Source: a virus | Strand: one strand, 5' to 3' | DNA: 64,000 bases | IMG/VR virus record: IMGVR_UViG_3300022933_000005 | Span: 1 to 64,000 of that record | Shown here: positions 7,086 to 13,636 of the stretch, piece by piece | Layout of the letters: each line of letters starts with the position of its first letter | Position numbering within the stretch: the first letter of the stretch is position 1 | Notes under the pieces: generated by a model | The model's database searches: none | What the model saw: only the letters and a program-made list of their open reading frames with translations | Told to the model about the DNA's origin: nothing | Position numbers and translations under genes: made by a program

Positions 7086-7862
7086 GTGGACATAGACCTG
7101 CCAGTGACATCCCGTTGGGTGCGGCTCGATGAGTTGCATCCTCGGTTCAAATTACGCTTGGGGGCGTTTTTTGACGATCCGATTATTCGTGGCCGGGTGG
7201 CTATCGTGTCGGGCGTGAGAACGATGGCTGCACAGCAGGCGTTATACGATAAATATAAATCAGGCAAGGGAAACTTAGCTGCCAATCCTCAAAGACGTTT
7301 TGGAAATGGCTTTCAGGGTAGCTGGCATATGGCTCAGCCTGCATTTGACAATTACGGATTTGCTGTCGATTTTCGCATTACCGGTAAAGGCTTATCCACT
7401 TGGGAAGTCAATAATACTGCTAAGCAGTATGGCTTACACCCTACAGTGAGTGGCGAGTGGTGGCATCATCAACCATATGGGCGTTTTCTAAACGGACAGT
7501 GGAATTGGTTTGATGCTCCGGCGCTGAAGGGCGAGCAGTCTGAAAAGGCGATTCGCGTAAAAGATCAAGAATTGGCAAAAGCGAAGCATCCTCTCCAAGA
7601 ACTTGCTGAGGCTATTGCTCGTGCCCGCCGTCAAGTTTTGCGCAAGGGTGATCGCGGAGAAGCTGTAAAGCTGCTTCAAATGTTGTTGGAGAAACAGGGC
7701 ATTAGCACGGCCAAAACTTCTAGTCGCACGATGACCGGAAAAGGTATAGACGGGATCTTTGGACGCGGTACTGAACGTGCCGTAAAGCAGTTCCAAAGGA
7801 ATGAGAGCCTTACGATGGATGGCATTGTTGGTCCTGCGTCTTGGCAGGAGCTCTTCGACTAG
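7086..7862 (+). CDS. endolysin: VanY-type D,D-carboxypeptidase/endopeptidase plus peptidoglycan-binding domain
   Basis: 258 aa. Residues about 1-140 are a Peptidase_M15 (VanY-like) domain: SGVRTMAAQQALYD, then zinc ligands and catalytic residues in SWHM (His81), FAVD (Asp95) and GEWWH (Glu124, His127). A charged helical linker follows. Residues about 195-258 form a PG_binding_1 domain (GDRGEAVKLLQMLL, GIFGRGTERAVKQFQ, DGIVGPASW). It should cleave peptide bonds in the host wall at lysis. There is no signal peptide, so export needs a holin. Start GTG at 7086 has GAAGGTGAT six bases upstream. Its stop overlaps that of the convergent gene. Confidence 0.88.
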   Translation: MDIDLPVTSRWVRLDELHPRFKLRLGAFFDDPIIRGRVAIVSGVRTMAAQQALYDKYKSGKGNLAANPQRRFGNGFQGSWHMAQPAFDNYGFAVDFRITGKGLSTWEVNNTAKQYGLHPTVSGEWWHHQPYGRFLNGQWNWFDAPALKGEQSEKAIRVKDQELAKAKHPLQELAEAIARARRQVLRKGDRGEAVKLLQMLLEKQGISTAKTSSRTMTGKGIDGIFGRGTERAVKQFQRNESLTMDGIVGPASWQELFD

Positions 7863-8029
7863 ATTTGTCGCCGCTTCGCGGTCTCTTTGAGCATCAACCC
7901 TTGTTGCTGCTCAAGCGTGACAATTTTAGATTCCAGCATCTGCAAACGTCGTCGAACATCGTTTACGGTGTCGCGTAAAGCGCCGATGACGGCTTCAATT
8001 TCCTGCAGTTCCCCGTCCCAAGTGGCCAT
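7859..8029 (-). CDS. small coiled-coil protein (56 aa)
   Basis: Convergent with the endolysin; the two stops share the CTAG at 7859-7862. The product is a near-continuous heptad helix (LQEIEAVIGALRDTVNDV, LQMLESKIVTLEQQQG) ending in a basic tail (KETAKRRQI). It lacks a Shine-Dalgarno sequence, and TATACT lies six bases before the ATG. The function is unknown; small coiled-coil proteins beside lysins sometimes regulate lysis. Confidence 0.55.
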   Translation of the reverse strand: MATWDGELQEIEAVIGALRDTVNDVRRRLQMLESKIVTLEQQQGLMLKETAKRRQI

Positions 8030-8047
8030 CGTACTAGTATACCTGAT
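8030..8047. promoter_or_regulatory. divergent start region with overlapping -10 elements
   Basis: Only 18 bases separate two divergent start codons. The shared TACTAGTATACC gives TAGTAT on the + strand (seven bases before ATG 8048) and TATACT on the - strand (six bases before ATG 8029). Both transcripts would be leaderless. The -35 matches are poor on both sides. Confidence 0.35.
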
Positions 8048-8281
8048 ATGCCTCCCGAGTCCACTCCAAATATGTCATGGGAAGTCACACCAAGGACGCC
8101 TAAAGCCGATGCGTCATTAGACGAATTGGCCGCAGAAGCTAAAACTTTGGTGGATGATTTCTTTAAAACTGCCGAAAGGTTGCCTCACTGGGGAATTGTG
8201 CTGCGTCGTATCCGTTTGGCTGCGATGCGTGAAAAATTTGATTCTTGGCTTGAAGATTTAACAACAATTTCTGACAAGTAA
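8048..8281 (+). CDS. hypothetical protein (77 aa)
   Basis: The N-terminal 20 residues are Pro-rich and the remainder is helical (SLDELAAEAKTLVDDFF, LRRIRLAAMREKFDSWLEDL). No domain is recognised. It is followed closely by the convergent tRNA cluster. The ATG at 8048 has a -10-like TAGTAT seven bases upstream and no ribosome-binding site; an internal ATG (MSWEV) is possible. Confidence 0.5.
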   Translation: MPPESTPNMSWEVTPRTPKADASLDELAAEAKTLVDDFFKTAERLPHWGIVLRRIRLAAMREKFDSWLEDLTTISDK

Positions 8282-8290
8282 ATCAAATAG

Positions 8291-8363
8291 CGCCCCCGGC
8301 AGGATTCGAACCTACAACCTTCGGGATAGAAGCCCGCTGCGCTATCCGTTGCGCCACGGGGGC
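8291..8363 (-). tRNA. tRNA-Arg (anticodon TCT)
   Basis: Full cloverleaf: acceptor GCCCCCG/CGGGGGC, D-arm GCGC/GCGC, anticodon loop CTTCTAT (TCT), T-arm GTAGG TTCGAAT CCTGC. The 3' CCA is not encoded. It reads AGA (and AGG by wobble). Confidence 0.93.
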
Positions 8364-8367
8364 CTAG

Positions 8368-8440
8368 CTCGGCGGGGAGGGCTCGAACCTCCAACCTTCG
8401 GGTCCAAAGCCCGACGTTCTGCCAGTTGAACTACCGCCGA
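8368..8440 (-). tRNA. tRNA-Gln (anticodon TTG)
   Basis: Acceptor TCGGCGG/CCGCCGA, D-arm GTTC/GAAC, anticodon loop CTTTGGA (TTG), T-arm GGAGG TTCGAGC CCTCC. No encoded CCA. Four bases separate it from tRNA-Arg. Confidence 0.93.
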
Positions 8441-8444
8441 TTGG

Positions 8445-8516
8445 TACCCCCAACGGGGATCGAACCCGTGTTCCCAGCGTGAAAGGCTGGTGTCCTGACC
8501 ACTAGACGATGGGGGC
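8445..8516 (-). tRNA. tRNA-Glu (anticodon TTC)
   Basis: Acceptor GCCCCCA/TGGGGGT, anticodon stem CCAGC/GCTGG with loop CTTTCAC (TTC), T-arm ACGGG TTCGATC CCCGT. No encoded CCA. Confidence 0.93.
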
Positions 8517-8520
8517 TGAG

Positions 8521-8593
8521 TGGGAGCGGCGGGAATCGAACCCGCAACCGTCGGATTAAAAGTCCGCTACTCTGCCAATTGAGTTACGCTCCC
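8521..8593 (-). tRNA. tRNA-Lys (anticodon TTT)
   Basis: Acceptor GGGAGCG/CGCTCCC, D-arm ACTC/GAGT, anticodon stem GCGGA/TCCGA with loop CTTTTAA (TTT), T-arm GCGGG TTCGATT CCCGC. Confidence 0.93.
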
Positions 8594-8597
8594 GAAG

Positions 8598-8681
8598 TGG
8601 CGATGGCGGGATTCGAACCCGCATGACTCAAGAGTCGGGAGATTTTAAGTCTCCTGTGTATGCCTATTCCACCACACCGCC
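8598..8681 (-). tRNA. tRNA-Leu (anticodon TAA)
   Basis: 84 nt with a long variable arm as expected for Leu. Acceptor GGCGGTG/CATCGCC, anticodon stem GGAGA/TCTCC with loop CTTAAAA (TAA), T-arm GCGGG TTCGAAT CCCGC. First tRNA of the cluster in transcription order; it reads UUA. Confidence 0.92.
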
Positions 8682-8773
8682 CGTGCCTTAGTAATAGTTG
8701 CTTATACCTCCAAGGGGCTAGTAAGAAGGTGGGAACGCCTTAGGAGGGCTGTGTGGCTGTCTGAGAGAGAAAT

Positions 8774-8833
8774 AGGGACCCCCTCCGGGTTGCCCATGCA
8801 TCTCTGTACCGGGCAATGCCAGAAGAGGTCCCT
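8774..8833 (-). terminator. structured hairpin downstream of ssb
   Basis: Outer arms AGGGACC (8774-8780) and GGTCCCT (8827-8833); inner stem TTGCCC (8790-8795) with GGGCAA (8811-8816). On the minus strand it is followed by ATTTCTCTCTC. It lies between ssb and the tRNA cluster, so it may be a weak terminator or an RNA-processing element. It is not a tRNA: no T-arm or anticodon arm can be formed. Confidence 0.4.
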
Positions 8834-8873
8834 AAATCCTCGCGCTGTGGTTTCCGCGTTACCTACGCGCGAC

Positions 8874-9320
8874 CTAGAACGGGTCTTTGACCAGTTCCTC
8901 TTCTACTTGTTTGCGCGGAGACGTAGCCGTAGCTCTCTTGGAGCCACCTTCTGCGTTGTCCCCAGCGCGCTTGCGAGTGAAGTCGGAGATGCTGCGAGTC
9001 TGGATGGCGATGTTCTCAGCCACCACTTCGACGATGTTTTGTTTGGTCCCATCATCTTTTTCCCAGACGCGCTGTTCCATGCGACCGGTGACGATAACGC
9101 CAACACCCTTCTCTAGAACGTCTGCGGTATCGTCGGCGAGCTTTCGCCATGCGATGACGTTGAAGTAGGAGGTGTCCTCTTCCCATTCGTCTGTCTTGGC
9201 GTTCTTCCAGCTGCGGTTACAGGCAATGCTGAACTTGAGCTTGGAGATGCCCGAATCGGTGTATTTCATTTCCGGGTCTTGGGTTACGTTGCCGCAACCG
9301 GTGAATGTCGAATTGTTCAT
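8874..9320 (-). CDS. ssb: single-stranded DNA-binding protein
   Basis: 148 aa OB-fold SSB: NSTFTGCGNVTQDPEMKYT at the N-terminus, KLKFSIACNRSW, DTSYFNVIAWRKLAD, and VIVTGRMEQRVWEKDDG, then a disordered basic/acidic tail ending in the protein-interaction tip EEELVKDPF. It protects ssDNA during phage replication and recruits partners through the acidic tip. I start it at the ATG at 9320, which fits the SSB N-terminus and has GAAGCGAG upstream, rather than the longer frame. The divergent 9408 gene faces it. Confidence 0.93.
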   Translation of the reverse strand: MNNSTFTGCGNVTQDPEMKYTDSGISKLKFSIACNRSWKNAKTDEWEEDTSYFNVIAWRKLADDTADVLEKGVGVIVTGRMEQRVWEKDDGTKQNIVEVVAENIAIQTRSISDFTRKRAGDNAEGGSKRATATSPRKQVEEELVKDPF

Positions 9321-9370
9321 TTCAGCTCGCTTCTCTTGGGTTTGGGGGAGAACCCCCATCGTTGTGTAGG

Positions 9371-9399
9371 TTGCACTCTAACACCGATTCGGTTAGCAT
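9371..9399 (+). promoter_or_regulatory. promoter of the 9408 gene, leaderless
   Basis: TTGCAC (9371-9376), 17-base spacer, TAGCAT (9394-9399), eight bases to the ATG at 9408, and no ribosome-binding site. Confidence 0.5.
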
Positions 9400-9407
9400 T
9401 GTCAACC

Positions 9408-9686
9408 ATGCCTACGAAAAATGCTGACTTGCGACTGAAGGTTATGAAGCACATCACCGTGATGCTGCTGGCCATTTCGGACGATGACGAGAGTCTTACC
9501 GACGCCGAGCTGGACGAACAGTACAATGACGCAGAGGAGTGGGCAGACTTGCTGTTGGAATCCATGGGATTCACCATTACAGAAACAACAGATGACGATA
9601 CTATTACGGCTACCTGCAAGCTTGAGGACATTGAGGCGTTCTTCACGGCCAAGTCCAAGGAGTATTTGGTAGCCGAAAACTTGTAG
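9408..9686 (+). CDS. small acidic protein (92 aa)
   Basis: Acidic helical protein with a basic N-terminus (PTKNADLRLKVMKHITVMLL), an acidic centre (SDDDESLTDAELDEQYNDAEEW) and a C-terminal LEDIEAFFTAKSKEYL. No family is recognised. The start at 9408 follows the promoter-like element by eight bases. It is the first gene of a + operon with the lytic transglycosylase (start 9696), so it could be a regulator or a cytoplasmic partner of the exported proteins. Confidence 0.6.
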   Translation: MPTKNADLRLKVMKHITVMLLAISDDDESLTDAELDEQYNDAEEWADLLLESMGFTITETTDDDTITATCKLEDIEAFFTAKSKEYLVAENL

Positions 9687-9695
9687 GAGGACCAA

Positions 9696-10715
9696 GTGCG
9701 ATACGACATCCGCAGCCGTGTCAAAGCTTTGACAATCTTTTCGGTTTCAGTTCTAAGCCTTTACGGTTTGACAATATGGGCCGACAGCAGGAGTGTTGCC
9801 GACCAACCTTTTAATCTCACGCGAGAAGATCTGCCCGTATCGGGGTTGAGCGTCAGTGGCGCTACCACTACGACCGCTCAGCCGGTGATCACTTGGGTGG
9901 CCACCTCGACCACGACTACAACCACCACGACGACTGCGAACCTTCCGACAGTGGAGGTGTTGGAGCCACCTCCGGATTGTGTGGTGTTGAGTGAAATACC
10001 AGAAGGATGGGCTCACCCTCTTCCAGAGTGGCCTCCCCATTGGGGAGACATCAATAACTATCCAGAATGTCCCCCAGATAACCACACTCCAGAGTTCTAT
10101 GACGATGAATTCAATCAGGAAGTAACGGTTACCGAATTATCACCTGAATTTGTAGAGACCTTTATCGAAGAGACAATCTTGGAGATTCTCAAAAGCGAGT
10201 ACACATTTTTTCGCTTTGACGAGGATGTGAAGATTCTCCAACACTATTTAGAAGTAGATGTAGACGGCATTTATGGCCCGATCACTCGTGGAGAACACAT
10301 CAGGGCTCTTGTCCGGCTAGGACAATGGCAGCCTGTTGATATGACCTTCAGCTTGGATGAAATAGTTGGAGATGGCGGGTACGACTATCCGATGGACCCC
10401 GAGAAGCGTTGCCCCGAGTGGGAGGACACGTTCGTTGCTTATGGCCTCGTCCCTGTCGACGTTTGGTCGTATGTTGCTTGGAAGGAAAGTCGCTGTAGGC
10501 CGACGGTCGTCAACGACACGTTGAATTCAGACGGTTCGATTGATTATGGCCTTGTGCAGATCAACTCGATTCACCGCAGGGCCGTATTCAAGGTGTGTGA
10601 GGGATGGGATCTGGAGGTAATGCTGCTTGATGTCGATTGCAACCTGCGTATGGCGCGATATTTGATGGACAACACCCGCAACCGGTTAGGAAACTGGCGC
10701 ATCTACATGTACTAA
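9696..10715 (+). CDS. exported lytic transglycosylase-like protein (339 aa)
   Basis: GTG start with GGAGG five bases upstream. Residues about 11-29 form a membrane anchor or signal. A Thr/Ser-rich linker follows (T runs at 57-60 and 72-80). Residues about 175-205 resemble a peptidoglycan-binding repeat (LQHYLEVDVDGIYGPITRGE). The C-terminal domain (about 238-339) is SLT/lysozyme-like: WKESRC with Glu264 as the likely catalytic acid, then DYGLVQINSIHRRA. It should cut glycan strands from outside the membrane. It is not the main endolysin; it may be a tail-associated or superinfection/lysis enzyme. It pairs with the exported protease downstream. Confidence 0.7.
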   Translation: MRYDIRSRVKALTIFSVSVLSLYGLTIWADSRSVADQPFNLTREDLPVSGLSVSGATTTTAQPVITWVATSTTTTTTTTTANLPTVEVLEPPPDCVVLSEIPEGWAHPLPEWPPHWGDINNYPECPPDNHTPEFYDDEFNQEVTVTELSPEFVETFIEETILEILKSEYTFFRFDEDVKILQHYLEVDVDGIYGPITRGEHIRALVRLGQWQPVDMTFSLDEIVGDGGYDYPMDPEKRCPEWEDTFVAYGLVPVDVWSYVAWKESRCRPTVVNDTLNSDGSIDYGLVQINSIHRRAVFKVCEGWDLEVMLLDVDCNLRMARYLMDNTRNRLGNWRIYMY

Positions 10716-10724
10716 CCAGTACTA

Positions 10725-11750
10725 ATGAAATCACTACTACTAGCAATACCCCTACTAATGAATCAATGCTCTGCGGCGGATCACATCGCCTATTGGAGTG
10801 AACCTCCGCCGCCCGTATGGGAACAGGTGTACGAGGATGTCCGCGATCTTGCGACTGACCGTCACAGGCCGGGTCAAGAAATTGATTTACGGGTAGCTCC
10901 CGATTTTCCCGCTGATCGTTTAGACGCCGTAATGGGCTTGTACGAAGAGGCCATCGGGTTTTGGTCAGGGGCGTTCGATTTTGATGTAGCACTTCCCCTT
11001 ACGGTGATGGATTCAGGGGACCGAGACTGGTGGGAGTCAACCACTACCAGAGGACCGCGTGATTTGTTCTCCCCACATTGGTGGAAAAGTTCCGTCCGGT
11101 CAGGGGGAACTGTTGGGATGGTGGATGCCGACGAGACTGGAATGCCGCACGTCATTGTGGTATCCGGAAGCAAGACGGATTTTGAACATTTTGGTGCGTT
11201 TAGTGCCGCGTTGATAGCCCATCATGAAAGCGCTCATTGGTACCAATATCAGGTAAGCGGTTGGATGACCGACAAGTGTTCAAACCCGAATTGGGAAACG
11301 GTAATGGGGTGGGAGAACTGGTCGATGCCGTGTCCGTGGACGCTGTTGCCCTGCTGGTTTATTGAGGGACACGCGGAGTTGTACACGATTCCATTTGGGT
11401 CGGAGCCCGGTACCTTGCGCGGTCTACGAATCTGGCAGATTACGAATTCTGACAGGTTGACTGAAAATGACCTATTGGAACGTTTGCAGCGTACCCAACA
11501 CAATTCGGTGACGAAGAACTATGAATGCACACGAGAGATCCAGTATTCGATGGGTCTGCTCGTCAACGAGAAATTGTTTTACGACTTTGGGGACGCGAAA
11601 GTTAACGAACTGTGGTTAGCGATAAACCAGCCGAGTAGTTCAACCCGGTCGGCTTGGGAGGTCGCGTTCAGCGACACATTTGGCATGACTGCTGAAGATT
11701 GGTATACAATTTCAGCTATTCCCTATCTTCTAGGAGTATTCGAAGACTAG
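10725..11750 (+). CDS. exported zinc metalloprotease, gluzincin-like (341 aa)
   Basis: N-terminal signal (KSLLLAIPLLMNQCSA), with a Cys at 15 that could be a lipidation site though the lipobox is poor. The core motif is HHESAH (HExxH, His167-Glu168-His171) and, 43 residues on, WFIEGHAELY, where Glu214 fits the third zinc ligand of gluzincins (EGxA type). Cys185, 203 and 210 may form disulfides. An exported phage protease is unusual; possible targets are surface proteins, pili or S-layer. It lies nine bases after the transglycosylase with no clear ribosome-binding site. Phage families with this exact layout are not known to me. Confidence 0.65.
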   Translation: MKSLLLAIPLLMNQCSAADHIAYWSEPPPPVWEQVYEDVRDLATDRHRPGQEIDLRVAPDFPADRLDAVMGLYEEAIGFWSGAFDFDVALPLTVMDSGDRDWWESTTTRGPRDLFSPHWWKSSVRSGGTVGMVDADETGMPHVIVVSGSKTDFEHFGAFSAALIAHHESAHWYQYQVSGWMTDKCSNPNWETVMGWENWSMPCPWTLLPCWFIEGHAELYTIPFGSEPGTLRGLRIWQITNSDRLTENDLLERLQRTQHNSVTKNYECTREIQYSMGLLVNEKLFYDFGDAKVNELWLAINQPSSSTRSAWEVAFSDTFGMTAEDWYTISAIPYLLGVFED

Positions 11751-11926
11751 CCGTGCCAGTGCTGGCTATTTTCGGCAGTCTGATATTCCCTATTGGAAGG
11801 TTCTTTAACTGCTTCCTTGATGATGTCTATTTGGGTTTGTGCATCATCACCTAAAGTGAGTTTCTCTAATTCAAGGCATGCATTCCAGCAGGCTGTCTGA
11901 ATTTCATCAGAAATAGTTGAATACAT
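11747..11926 (-). CDS. small hypothetical protein (59 aa)
   Basis: ATG at 11926 with a good AGGAGATAAAAC leader. Helical N-terminal half with two Cys (TACWNACLELEKL), an acidic centre and a polar C-terminus ending QHWHG. No family is recognised. It is the last gene of a six-gene minus operon (13588 to 11747) and converges on the metalloprotease, overlapping its stop by four bases. Confidence 0.6.
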   Translation of the reverse strand: MYSTISDEIQTACWNACLELEKLTLGDDAQTQIDIIKEAVKEPSNREYQTAENSQHWHG

Positions 11927-11936
11927 GTTTTATCTC

Positions 11937-12080
11937 CTAGCGGCGAGTCACAGAGCTGTCGACCCACTTTTCGACTGTTTCGGGTTTTATCTTTAAGTTC
12001 CAACAAATTGATTCTACTGAAATTCCGTGGTCATATAATTCACGGATGTAATCAGAGTATGTGTATGGCTTGTAAGACAC
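11937..12080 (-). CDS. small HTH-like protein (47 aa)
   Basis: GTG start two bases after the previous stop. YSDYIRELYDHGISVESICWNLKI followed by KPETVEKWVDS has the spacing of a helix-turn-helix, with a basic tail (TRR). This may be a very small DNA-binding protein. No ribosome-binding site is visible, so translation probably relies on coupling. Confidence 0.5.
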   Translation of the reverse strand: MSYKPYTYSDYIRELYDHGISVESICWNLKIKPETVEKWVDSSVTRR

Positions 12081-12082
12081 GG

Positions 12083-12187
12083 TTAAGACCGGTTCTTGCG
12101 ACTAGGAAGCCAACCCTTGTTGTCGGCCAGTGTAAGTAGAAGAAACACGAGACAGCTGCCGATGACGAAAGCGATTAATGAGCCCAT
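12083..12187 (-). CDS. small single-pass membrane protein (34 aa)
   Basis: MGSLIAFVIGSCLVFLLLTL forms one hydrophobic helix, followed by a short basic tail (PSRKNRS). Its position in a tight operon (six bases after one gene, two bases before the next) supports coding. The function is unknown. Confidence 0.5.
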   Translation of the reverse strand: MGSLIAFVIGSCLVFLLLTLADNKGWLPSRKNRS

Positions 12188-12193
12188 GACTAA

Positions 12194-12346
12194 TCATTTT
12201 ACTATGTTCGCGTCTGGCGGAATGATGGCTGCGAGTGAGCGTGGAGTGTGATGAACCTCGCCGTTGATATCGACCCATTCAATCCAGAGGTTGGGGTCCG
12301 CAAGAACTGGGATAATCAGGCTGGCGTCGTACTTTTCTCTGGCCAC
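12194..12346 (-). CDS. small hypothetical protein (50 aa)
   Basis: GTG start one base after the stop of the jelly-roll gene. A compact beta-rich sequence (SLIIPVLADPNLWIEWVDINGEVHHTPRSL) that may be a small folded domain. No known family. Confidence 0.5.
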   Translation of the reverse strand: MAREKYDASLIIPVLADPNLWIEWVDINGEVHHTPRSLAAIIPPDANIVK

Positions 12347-12347
12347 C

Positions 12348-13205
12348 CTATGAGTCTAGAGCGTCAATCTGGTCTGCGATTCTCCTGAGTTGATCAGACA
12401 AACTCGGAGTCATCTCTGCCATCGTGTCTACCGGTTTCGGAGACGCTTTAATGAATGGCACCGGATTTTCAGATTCTGCGGTTTCCCTAGCAGCTTCTTC
12501 TTTTTCGGCGATCATCTTGGCGAGGCCCGCCCAGTCGATGCCCGGGTCGGCGACATCAGGGCCGAGGTTCTCCAACTTGTAATCGGAAATGTCCCACGCC
12601 ATGTTCTCAGGGGCCACGGCTGGACCACCGTAGTAGGCATCTAACCACGCCCATGTGACAGCGGTCTTGTCGGTAACGACAAGGTTGTGACGAACCCAGT
12701 CGCCACCATCGACGCGAGCCCGAATGAAGCCCTCGTCGAAATCGGCTTCACATTCAAAGAGAACGGGATTACCGCCTACCTTGAGTTGTCCGACCTTGAC
12801 CGAATCACCCCACTTGGGGACCTGTCCAAGATGGTAGAAATACATGCCGATGGGCATGTAGCCATCCTTAGTCTTACCGAACCATGTACGGAATGAGAAG
12901 CCGTCAGGATCAGGCTGTCGGTTTCCGTGCCCGTAGGACCGGCCTCTGGCGTCCTTGTAGCGCAGATCAGCGAACCCCAGTGTCTTGCCAGTGCTGTGGG
13001 AGTTCCAGTTGCTGAGTGCCCTGACCATGTAGGACACCTTCACATGGCGGCAGGGTGGCACTTCCTTGTAGAGAGCGCACCCGTAGTGGTCGCCGGTTCG
13101 GAACATCAGCCGCAAAGAGTCGCCACTTACATAAGCGTTGTGGACCTTCCCCTTCCATGAATCCTGCCAACCATCTTCAAATGTCTCGTGAACTAAGAGG
13201 CTCAT
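12348..13205 (-). CDS. jelly-roll protein, polysaccharide lyase-like (285 aa)
   Basis: Residues about 1-220 are beta-rich with many aromatic residues (HETFEDGWQDSWKG, HYGCALYKEVPPCRHVKVSY, GFADLRYKD, FSFRTWFGKTKDG, IGMYFYHLGQ), resembling concanavalin-like folds of polysaccharide lyase families such as PL14. I cannot place catalytic residues. The C-terminal 60 residues are helical and charged. In phages such domains bind or cut capsule or wall glycans, often in tail proteins, but this gene lies in an early-type operon. It overlaps the Lys/Ala/Pro-rich gene upstream (ATGA). Confidence 0.45.
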   Translation of the reverse strand: MSLLVHETFEDGWQDSWKGKVHNAYVSGDSLRLMFRTGDHYGCALYKEVPPCRHVKVSYMVRALSNWNSHSTGKTLGFADLRYKDARGRSYGHGNRQPDPDGFSFRTWFGKTKDGYMPIGMYFYHLGQVPKWGDSVKVGQLKVGGNPVLFECEADFDEGFIRARVDGGDWVRHNLVVTDKTAVTWAWLDAYYGGPAVAPENMAWDISDYKLENLGPDVADPGIDWAGLAKMIAEKEEAARETAESENPVPFIKASPKPVDTMAEMTPSLSDQLRRIADQIDALDS

Positions 13206-13588
13206 TGGCGGCGCCCAAACAGTCGGGAGAAGAAACCTCGTTTCTTCACGACAATTGGTGATTCCATTTTCTCAGCAGCAGGAGGAGGTTTCGGAGCGTA
13301 AGGCAGCGGATCTTTCTTTTTCGCCGCTTTCTTTGCCGGGGGTGCCGAAGCACGTTCTTTCGCTGCCGGATTCCGTGGTGGAGTAGTAGCGCGAGTTCCA
13401 GATTTTGCTGCTGGCTTTTGGGCCGCAGGCTTTTTCGCCGCTGGCTTACTGGCTGCTGCCTTTTTCGCCGCTGGCTTACTGGCTGCTGCCTTTTTCGCCG
13501 CTGGCTTTTTGGCTGCTGCCTTTTTTGCCGCTGGCTTTTTGGCTGGAGCTTTCTTTTTAGCTGCGGGTTGTTTTTTCTTTTCAGCCAT
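13202..13588 (-). CDS. Lys/Ala/Pro-rich histone H1-like protein (128 aa)
   Basis: Residues 1-63 are tandem AAKKPAAKKAA-type repeats like the C-tails of histone H1 and actinobacterial HupB/Lsr2-like chromosomal proteins. A Pro/Lys-rich middle follows, and then a short distinct C-terminus KKRGFFSRLFGRR, a basic amphipathic patch that could bind membrane or protein. It likely binds DNA non-specifically. ATG at 13588 has AAAGGAC upstream. First gene of the six-gene minus operon; the repeats are also DNA repeats (13431-13550). Confidence 0.65.
   Translation of the reverse strand: MAEKKKQPAAKKKAPAKKPAAKKAAAKKPAAKKAAASKPAAKKAAASKPAAKKPAAQKPAAKSGTRATTPPRNPAAKERASAPPAKKAAKKKDPLPYAPKPPPAAEKMESPIVVKKRGFFSRLFGRRQ
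13431..13550. repeat. four tandem 30-bp units inside the H1-like gene
   Basis: Units at 13431, 13461, 13491 and 13521. The first two are identical and the others diverge at a few positions. They encode ten-residue AAxKPAAKKA units and explain the protein repeat by recent duplication. Confidence 0.7.
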
Positions 13589-13602
13589 AAATAGGGTGTC
13601 CT

Positions 13603-13631
13603 TTGTCAGTCTGTACCTTGTGTAGTCTACA
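13603..13631 (+). promoter_or_regulatory. promoter of the 13637 gene, leaderless
   Basis: TTGTCA (13603-13608), 17-base spacer, TCTACA (13626-13631), five bases to the ATG at 13637. No ribosome-binding site. Confidence 0.4.
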
Positions 13632-13636
13632 TAACA

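Noticed and set aside
8774-8833. Sixth tRNA or tRNA-like RNA
   Set aside because: The outer and inner stems do not make a cloverleaf; there is no GTTCRA T-loop and no anticodon loop. Better read as a hairpin after ssb.
12390-13261. Plus-strand open frames across the jelly-roll and H1-like genes
   Set aside because: Composition follows the minus-strand codons, with no ribosome-binding sites; the minus genes form a tightly overlapping operon with sensible products.
13431-13550. Tandem 30-bp repeats as a CRISPR or iteron array
   Set aside because: They are contiguous without spacers, lie inside a coding frame and encode AAKKPAAKKA repeats.
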